This document shows positions 57,535 to 64,000 of a DNA stretch of 64,000 nt, piece by piece (position 1 is the first letter of the stretch; the number at the start of each line of letters is the position of its first letter). The notes under the pieces were generated by a model. That model was given only the letters and a program-made list of their open reading frames with translations, did not search any database and was not told the origin of the DNA. Source of the stretch: Zingiber officinale (lineage: Eukaryota; Streptophyta; Magnoliopsida; Zingiberales; Zingiberaceae); assembly GCF_018446385.1 (NCBI RefSeq), contig NW_024589890.1:1-64000 (forward strand), written 5' to 3'. Made by a program: the position numbers and the translations under genes.

Positions 57535-59291
57535 AAATTGAAAAGTTCTGAAATGCATCCATGCTGCTTGTAATCAGTCCCATCAAAACCAATGGTTTGA
57601 CTTTCACCATCATTCATCTTTTTAGAGCTCGATGCAACAACAACCTCTAAGGGACCCAATGGATCAGGCTGCAAATCACAGTTTGATAAAAATGTAATAT
57701 AAGCTTATGACTCAGGCATAGTTTGTTATGAAAATAGATCCCACCAAATTGGTTGCTTTCATTATGTTGAACATCTGTTTGTAACTCTGCATGTGCATTT
57801 AGGTCTTCAGTAAGCCTTCTTCAGTAAGCCTTTCCAGGGAATTGAACTGCAAACCAGATTTGGGCGCAGCACAAGCATCAGTAGTTACATCATGCAGCTT
57901 AAGATTAGTAGCTGGTGCAGGATAATTATGGGCCCAGGATACCTGCACCTGAGAATCTAGCTGCAGATTGGTATTACAAACAGTTCTTAGTGCTTCATCA
58001 GTTAATAATGTGCATCAACCATCCTGAATAAGAACAAAGTGAGAACAGAAACTCAAGATTACCATATTGGTATGAAACAAGACTTGAGGGAGCAGCCTTT
58101 GTAAAAGGAAACGGATGGCATGTTTCTTCAGCTTCCAAGATGCAAGGAGTCGCCATTCAACTGGATGGGTTACTAGATTCATGCCTATGGGTTACTAGAT
58201 TGATGCCTAAGGAGAAGTGCAGCGATGGCAGTATCAAAGGAATCACAAGTAATGGGAATTTGGTGAAGAACTGAATTCTGAGAATGTGATGGATGATCAG
58301 GATTGATTGGAGTGTCTGAAACTTCAGAAAATATGGCTCCAAAGCTAATTCCGGATACACAATCAATCCATGATGTATTGATGGTTTTCAAATTATTCTA
58401 GTCAACCATGTTCATGTTATAAAAAGAAGAGAACATTGAATATACAGAACCAAAAGAACATTGAATATTACCACATTCTCGATTACCTTTTCTGATATCG
58501 GTGCTTGGACGGTCTGATTTACTGAATTATCTGCAAGGCATTGTCCATGCTCTTTACTTGATACAGAACAAATCTTAATATCCTTATCATTTCTCTTTCT
58601 TAAGATATCAGAACAAGCTAGTGTTGGAGATGCCACACACACACACACGCATGCACACAAAGAAGACACTATATCAGTATTGAAAATGGATAAGAAATAC
58701 TAGGGAGGAAAAAACACATATAACAAGGTACCTGTAACTGTCAAACCTCAAACGAAAGGCTGCAGGGTTACCAAGAGAAGCAGTGAGATTTGAATCTTCC
58801 AAAGTCCAGTTTCTGCTGTCAGCTAGATTATCCAGGCAAACGTTATTTGGAAAAAGCATAAGCTTTCCTGATGCCAATTTTTAGCTCCCCCACTTATTGT
58901 TGAGATGTTTCACCACTGATGATATTTTCTTCCTAGTTGTTAAAGTCGATTCTAGATAAGGGTTGACACTGTCCTGTAACGTCAAAATGTTAAAGTAGCA
59001 TCATGTTACAAACTGAAAAAAAAAATAATACTATGATGTCTATTGAGCAAAAGAAAGTACTCCTTTTTCCTTGTAAACATGGAATTAGCAGTATAACACT
59101 AGCTCAAATCATTTACCTTGAAGTCTAACGTTTACCTGTTCCAAGATTTCCTTAGTTTTTCCATCTATTGGGAAGAGCTGTAGTTTCAGTTTTCCACAGG
59201 AATCCTGTTGTTTTCTTGGTAGAGATTCTAAATCTTCTGATACAGTTTCCACAAACTTAGTCTGTGAATCTTGATTTCCCATATGATTCAT
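57535..59291 (-). pseudogene. TKI1: TSL-kinase interacting protein 1 (TKI1)-like gene, decayed
   Basis: On the minus strand several pieces match the C-terminal half of TKI1-type proteins: MNHMGNQDSQTKFVETVSED with GKLKLQLFPIDGKTKEILEQ (59291-59136), NPYLESTLTTRKKISSVVKH and GKLMLFPNNVCLDNLADSRN (58972-58725), SWIDCVSGISFGAIFSEVSD with NSVLHQIPITCDSFDTAIAA (58391-58185), and DPLGPLEVVV with SSMDAFQNFSIF (about 57670-57545). The gene looks dead. An in-frame TAA sits between KWGS and KLASGKLM near 58875. The 58725/58630 splice does not keep frame. A 22-base duplication with a stop follows SSNP near 58185, and a frame change precedes SSMDAF. The SANT/Myb N-terminus of full-length TKI1 is absent. 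TKI1 was found as a partner of the TOUSLED kinase. The family call rests on remembered conservation. Confidence 0.6.
58636..58651 (+). repeat. CA microsatellite
   Basis: About seven CA units, in the TKI1-like pseudogene just upstream (gene sense) of a presumed acceptor. Confidence 0.9.
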
Positions 59292-59890
59292 CTGAATAGA
59301 ATTGAGAATTTGTCCACCTAACTCAGAACTGTCATTCCCTGGAAAATCAAAAGGTGTAAATTAAAAAAGCATTGATCTCGTACAATTGCCAAACACTTAT
59401 TTCACTTGAACTACTTGTTATTTTCGGTTTCCGCTTCCTGATCTTTGTGCTATCCGGGCTGTTGCAATCAATAACTATAATCCCCAAATGTAGCGAAAAG
59501 CACATTGAAGAGGATTGTTTTCAAACAACAATCACGAAAAATCAAACAAGAACTAGGATATAACCACGAGATCTACGACAACAATCTGCGGAGCTAGGAG
59601 ATTGCACTAGTTTCATCGGACAGATAAAGATGCAGAAACCCAAGAAAATGTCGAATCTTCTCAAATGTTACCAGATTCGTAGTCGTTCGAAATCCTGGGA
59701 AGGTTGATTCGTGAGAACGAACCCTAATCTCGTCAACAAGATGCGAGATTCGCGACGCCTCACCAGAAGAATACAAATCGAGCGCAAGAGGTGTGACTGA
59801 GAGCGAGAACGAACTGTCTCTTAATCGAAAACTGAGATTTTTATTTAGGAAACCGTATGGTTCCACGTGGGATGAAGAAGTCAACATAAG
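59292..59890 (-). promoter_or_regulatory. Leader of the TKI1-like pseudogene
   Basis: On the minus strand a leader-like exon with gattagggttcgttctcacg runs to a donor …cgaatctg|gtaaca near 59680. An acceptor tttccag lies near 59342. The open frame continues upstream of the first ATG of the 59291 exon as far as that acceptor. Confidence 0.45.
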
Positions 59891-60990
59891 ATGAACAAAG
59901 ATGAGGTGGCGGTCAACAGAAGAACTGACAGGACACTCGAAATCACGACCACGGTCAATACAAACCTTGCTCAGCCGACTAACTATAGTACCTTTTGATC
60001 GGGACCGTAAACATCATGATTGATGCAATCCCTGGTTCAACCCGATCGATAGTTGTACTATTTGATCGAACATTCCTTAAATCAATTGGGTTGTTTGATA
60101 CGAGCACTGTTCTAGTCGATCAGTAGTTATATCTCCCGATCAGGCATTCAACAAGTTGATCGGTCCTTCTAATTAAATACGAAGAAACGACTTCAATGTG
60201 CGGATGGCTAATTAATTAGCCTCGTGCGTCCACACACAACTGTTCTTCTCCCCTCCCGCATCCACATTCGTTGACTATGATCGTAGTCAACGCCAGTGGC
60301 GTGCGCTCCATCTTGTAGCAAAATCTGACCGCAAACAGAAGCAGTGCGGAGCAGATCCACCGTCCGCTGTTTCCCCGTCTGCCGACATCGTTTATTTTCC
60401 CCTAATTTATGTTCGAGGGCGCGCACGAGTCCCTCGCGGACCCCTTCGGCGCACCGAGCCCGCTTAAAACAATCTCCACTTTAAAATGAGTTAAATGAGT
60501 TTTTTTTCCCTTTTTATTTAAAAAACTTGACAAATTTAATTCAAAGATAAATAATATAATGCACGAGAGAGTCTGTAATCAATCGCCTTACTGGTTGGTG
60601 ATGCCGTTAATTGAAGAAAGTGCCTTTAAATCGATCAAGGAATAAAGTCTTCAGTCGTACTGTCGCAGCCAGGAGCTCTCGGCTGCGACCGCTCGTGAGT
60701 CAACTCCTCGTGTCGTCCACAGCATATATGAACGCTCCCGAGTCGAGTCAACGCGCGGACCCACCTGCCGTCCATTAGATTCGATTCCAAAGCGGACAGT
60801 TCGATGAAGAACCGTGTCCAGATCGTACGGTCCGAGAAATCTCCGACCCGGTCCACGACCCCGCGTGAGCCGCGGTCGAGTTCACGACCCAAACGCGTGC
60901 TCTGGCTGCTGTGCTGGCCGCCTCCCCGTTCCCTCGCCGGATCATATTTAAAACTGCTATGTTGATCGATCCTACTAACTCTTCGATCCC
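59891..60990 (+). promoter_or_regulatory. Intergenic DNA and promoter of the ALP1-like gene
   Basis: 60000-60170 has short repeated pieces of the type gatcgatagttgtactatttgatcg and gtcgatcagtagttatatc. The last 300 bases before 60991 are GC-rich and leader-like. No gene is seen on either strand; a 179-codon minus frame (60775-61314) mostly mirrors the GC-rich coding strand. Confidence 0.4.
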
Positions 60991-62230
60991 ATGGACGCCA
61001 ACGATGAGTCGCCGACGCCGCCGCCGCCGCCGCACCGGAGAGTGTGGGTCAGGGAACGGTCCTGTGATTGGTGGGACCGCCACAACTCCCCGGAGCTCCC
61101 GGAGGCAGAGTTCCGGCGCGCTTTCCGCATGTCCCGCGCCACCTTCGACTTCCTCTGCGACGCCCTCGGCTCCGCCGTCGCGAAGGAGGACACGGCGCTC
61201 CGCGCCGCCATCCCGGTCCGCCAGCGAGTCGCCGTGTGCGTGTGGCGCCTCGCCACCGGCGAGTCGCTCCGCCTCGTCTCGCGCCGCTTCGGCCTCGGCA
61301 TCTCCACCTGCCACAAGCTCGTCGTCGAAGTGTGCACCGCCATCCGCGTGGTGCTGATGCAGGGGATGCTAGCGTGGCCCGACCCGGCGCGCGGGGCGGA
61401 GGCCGTGGGAAGGTTCGAGACGATTTCCGGAGGGATCTCCGGCGTCGTGGGGTCGATGTACACCACCCACATCCCCGTGACGGCGCCGCGGGAGAACGCG
61501 GCCGCCTACTTCAACCGCCGCCTCACGGAACGGAACCAGAGGACGAGCTACACCGTGACGCTGCAGGGAGTGGTGGACCCCGACGGCATCTTCACCGACG
61601 TATTCATCGGGTGGCCGGGATCAATGGCCGACGAACAGGTGCTGGAGAATTCGGCGCTGTACCAGCGCGGGAACGGAGGGATGCTCGGCGGCGCCTACTG
61701 GATCGTAGGCGGCGCAAGCTACCCGCTTCTTGATTGGCTGCTGGTGCCGTACGTCCAGGTAGGTATCCCAAGTCACCAAAGTTGAATCAAATTTTTTGGC
61801 AAAATCAATTTGATAATTATAAAACTAAAATACGGTAAAATACGAGGAAGGGCCAAAACCGTTGGCTAATTTGAATTTTGACACGCCCAACGCGCAGGGG
61901 AACCTGACGTGGGTCCAGCACACGTTCAACGAGAGGGCCGCGGCGATGACTGCGGTGGCGAGGGAGGCGTTCCGGCGGCTGAAGGGGCGGTGGGGGTGCC
62001 TTCGGCAGAGGACGGAGGTGAAGCTGCAGGACCTGCCGCTGGTGATCGGCGCCTGCTGCGTGCTGCACAACCTGTGCGAGATGACGCGGGAGGAGATGGG
62101 GGAGGAGCTGCTCGGGTTCCCGCTGGAGGACTACGATATGCTGAGCGTGAGCGGCGTCAGGTCCGCCGGCGCAGCGCAGGCGAGAGATGCAATTGCTCAC
62201 AGCCTCTTCCATGGAACAGCTCCGCCGTAA
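60991..62230 (+). CDS. Domesticated PIF/Harbinger nuclease-like protein (ALP1/HARBI1-like)
   Basis: Two exons (60991-61758, 61898-62230) encode 366 residues. After a Pro-rich start (MDANDESPTPPPPPHRR) comes WWDRHNSPELPEAEFRRAFR, then VRQRVAVCVWRLATGESLRL with the helix-turn-helix-like FGLGISTCHKLV, and a DDE_Tnp_4-type core. It most resembles the conserved plant proteins At5g12010/At4g29780, relatives of ALP1, which joins Polycomb complexes. The GxxDGTHI Asp of active Harbinger nucleases reads GSMYTTHI here, and the GDxxYPLL Asp reads GGASYPLL, while the Glu of the third motif (AREAFRRLKGRW) is kept. Nuclease activity is therefore unlikely. Relatives have ~100 more N-terminal residues. There are no terminal repeats around the gene, so it is a host gene. 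GC content is high throughout. Confidence 0.85.
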
Positions 62231-62377
62231 GCTCTATCTATTGAAAGTACGATCGGCAGTCGGCACGGTTTGATTTGTTTTGTAATTTACGTGCTAAATT
62301 TTTTTTTGTGGGTCGAATAATTTATGTACTTTTTTTTAGCACGTATAATTCTTAATAATGCCACGGTCAATCTTTTG
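62231..62377 (+). other. 3' UTR of the ALP1-like gene
   Basis: T-rich sequence after the stop codon, with no separate feature. Confidence 0.4.
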
Positions 62378-62513
62378 ACTCGTCCCAGCGCCCTCATCAA
62401 TTTGTCCCTAGATCAACATGGGGGAAGTTATGCTCGGTCACACCGAGTTTCGACCCCAAGACCTCATGTGACAATACCTTATGTCTTAACCATCGCACCG
62501 CTCCGAAGGGACG
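62378..62513 (-). mobile_element. tRNA-derived SINE, reversed
   Basis: On the minus strand: ggagcggtgcgatggttaag (A box), cttggggtcgaaactcggtg (B box), then a body with cccccatgttgatctaggga. The layout matches a Pol III-type SINE. It may be related to family D at 19.1 kb. Confidence 0.65.
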
Positions 62514-62515
62514 AT

Positions 62516-63030
62516 TGTAATGATGATTCAACCACAATTGATAATGATCCCTCTTAAAATTCATCATCTTCCTATGTTATAATTTGTGTTAGGAAGAGTA
62601 GTCGGAGGCCGTTTGAAGTCTACCTCTCGGCGCCATTACAAAAAGTTGTGAACTTGATTGTAATGATGTTATTATGACTAGATTGTAATGATGATTCAGC
62701 CATGATTAATTATTTATATTTTTTTAAAATCATCATTTCCTTATGTTATAGTTTAGATTAGAAAGAGTAGTCGAAGGTCGCCTGAAGGCTACCTCACTGG
62801 CGACGAGCAACCTGATCACTTGTCCTTCATCGTCAGACTTTGGACAACTTCCGGCCACCCATCTTTGATCTAAACTATAACTGAGGGATGATAAATCTAA
62901 GGAGATATTATAATCAATTGTGACTAGATTACCATTATGATATAACCCTAATTCCATATAATCTATCCTCTAGTTAAAATGAACAAAGAGATCGGATCTT
63001 CCAGCGCCATTAAAAAAAAAAGTTGTGAAC
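62516..63030. repeat. Direct and inverted repeat cluster
   Basis: A ~170-base unit (gattgtaatgatgattca … ttatgttata … aagagtagtcg) occurs twice in tandem (62516 and 62690). The element gcgccattacaaaaagttg/tgaacttg at ~62629 recurs at ~63006. The block ccttatgttatagtttagat (62742) is inverted as atctaaactataactgaggg (62870), suggesting a MITE-like palindrome of about 150-170 bases. Confidence 0.55.
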
Positions 63031-63215
63031 TTGCCACTTGGCGCAAGCCCAAGTGTGATTCTGACTAAGCACGATTTTAGCAGCTGGGCCGTGGCCCGGC
63101 AGATGGGCCATTGGATGCTTGATATAGAAGGCTCCGCAGGCAAGCTGCTCGCTCTCCGTCGTTCGTCACTTTAAATTCTGATTAGGGGCTAGGGTTCATC
63201 GTCTCGCAACATCGG

Positions 63216-63698
63216 ATGGGAACCAAGCATACCAGCCGCGGCCCTAGGCGGCGGAGTAGCGTCTCCGCCGTACGAGACTTTCCGAAGGGATGTGGCCCGT
63301 CCGTTGATCACCCTCCTACGTCCTCCAATCCCGAGCCGTCCTCCCCGAACGACGTCCCGGAGGTGGAGGCCGTACCGCGACCTCCGGGCACCGATGAGAC
63401 GGAGGCCACTGCTTCTGGGGATCGATCGACACATGAAAGTTACGATTTTGACCGGCGGAGGAACCTCGCGTCGCCAATACGACGCTTCCCTGTTGGCTCT
63501 GGACGTGATGCTAACCCTAGTAATCCAAATGTGAAAAGGGGAAAGGATGACGTGCTCGGCGTCAACAAGCAAAGCCAGGACGGCGCACTTGAAAAGATTG
63601 TGATTGTTTCGGCTCTCATGGCTGCTCCCAACTGTCCTTGGAGAAATCCGAGCAAGGTTCGCCTGAGGAAGCCGGCACGAACCAAAGTCTCTGAATGA
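63216..63698 (+). CDS. N-terminal fragment of a SUVH5/6-type histone H3K9 methyltransferase
   Basis: A single open frame of 160 codons follows a leader with taggggctagggttcatcg. VSAVRDFPKGCGPSVD corresponds to the (K/R)VSAVRDFPPGCG motif of SUVH proteins, and VSALMAAPNCPWRNPSK to the ALMAAPNCPWR stretch that precedes the SRA domain in SUVH5/6. The SRA, pre-SET and SET domains are missing; the frame ends RTKVSE and apparent 3' UTR follows. The middle is low-complexity, Pro/Ser/Glu-rich. It may be a truncated paralogue or retained gene fragment, or the first exon of a gene whose later exons lie beyond 64000. The in-frame stop argues for truncation. The family call rests on two short motifs. Confidence 0.6.
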   Translation: MGTKHTSRGPRRRSSVSAVRDFPKGCGPSVDHPPTSSNPEPSSPNDVPEVEAVPRPPGTDETEATASGDRSTHESYDFDRRRNLASPIRRFPVGSGRDANPSNPNVKRGKDDVLGVNKQSQDGALEKIVIVSALMAAPNCPWRNPSKVRLRKPARTKVSE

Positions 63699-64000
63699 AC
63701 AGTCGAAGCCTTTCCACCGCTTACTTTTGGCTCAAGAATATTTTGTCTGAATAGCATAATCGTAGGATGTGAGTTATCCCTGTGCCCCTTCGCATGGTCA
63801 CCTCAATGCCTTGCGCTGCTCATGTAACTTGTTTCTGTTATTGTGTTACTAGAGATTGGGTAGTCTTGATTTGTTTCTTGGAGAAATTTGTGTTGTATTT
63901 TCGTACAGTCCTTGACACTTGATGCTTATTCATCTCCTTGATTGCACATACACTGGTAAAGAAAACAAGATTGATTGATTTGGGCAAAACTTTAGCTTTT
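63699..64000 (+). other. Apparent 3' UTR of the SUVH-like fragment
   Basis: T-rich sequence with gtaacttgtttctgttattg and similar UTR-like composition. No SRA or SET coding is found before the window ends. Confidence 0.4.

Noticed and set aside
60775-61472. Minus-strand frames over the ALP1-like exon
   Set aside because: These are mirror frames of a GC-rich coding exon that is clearly explained on the plus strand.

Overview
The window is nuclear DNA from a flowering plant, very probably a monocot. Its genes carry many GT-AG introns, the intergenic DNA is AT-rich, the 5' ends of several genes are GC-rich (strongest at 12.3, 61.0 and 63.2 kb), and all recognisable proteins are plant families. 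The mixture of LTR ends, tRNA-derived SINEs and MITEs reminds me of Zingiberales (ginger/banana order) genomes, but that is an impression and not a proof.

Layout. 0.5-6.7 kb (+): a seven-exon WD40 gene of the STRAP/Unrip family, with a TATA box and a diverged duplication in its long intron 2. 7.7-9.6 kb (-): a FAR1-related (FRS) gene that has decayed into a pseudogene. 9.6-12.3 kb: AT-rich DNA with SINEs and a MITE-like inverted repeat. 12.3-14.8 kb (+): plastid ATP/ADP translocase (AATP/NTT). 15.8-20.9 kb (+): a RABA5-type Rab GTPase with a probable ~4 kb leader intron. 21.3-22.7 kb: a PIF/Harbinger deletion derivative that ends just upstream of the next gene. 22.8-27.8 kb (+): a DUF92/TMEM19-family membrane protein (PGR-like) whose intron 2 holds a solo LTR with a perfect target-site duplication. 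29.1-29.3 kb (+): a candidate small secreted cysteine-rich peptide, followed by two adjacent SINEs. 30.5-33.4 kb (-): acyl-ACP thioesterase FATB, with promoter and leader near 34.2 kb.

34.3-50.0 kb is a repeat-rich accessory block. It contains reversed SINEs, a 60-bp tandem repeat, degraded LTR pieces, a hAT element inside an LTR, a broken Ty3/gypsy (Tat-like) element carrying a solo LTR, a 159-bp hAT MITE, an LTR-like segment, and a cluster of three PIF/Harbinger-type elements (two adjacent, one nested) whose interiors are about 1 kb of GA-rich minisatellite.

51.5-57.0 kb (+): eleven-exon 26S proteasome lid subunit RPN5, with a GC-AG intron. 57.5-59.3 kb (-): a decayed TKI1-like (TSL-kinase interacting protein) gene. 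61.0-62.2 kb (+): a domesticated PIF/Harbinger-nuclease-like (ALP1/HARBI1-like) gene lacking catalytic residues. 63.2-63.7 kb (+): a short reading frame resembling only the N-terminal part of a SUVH5/6-type histone methyltransferase.

The host genes are unrelated housekeeping functions (RNP assembly, plastid energy import, vesicle traffic, fatty-acid export from plastids, proteasome) and do not form a cluster. The most unusual material is the nested GA-minisatellite PIF-type elements, the transposon-derived or decayed host genes, and the small Cys-rich peptide. I found no CRISPR array, rRNA or tRNA gene.
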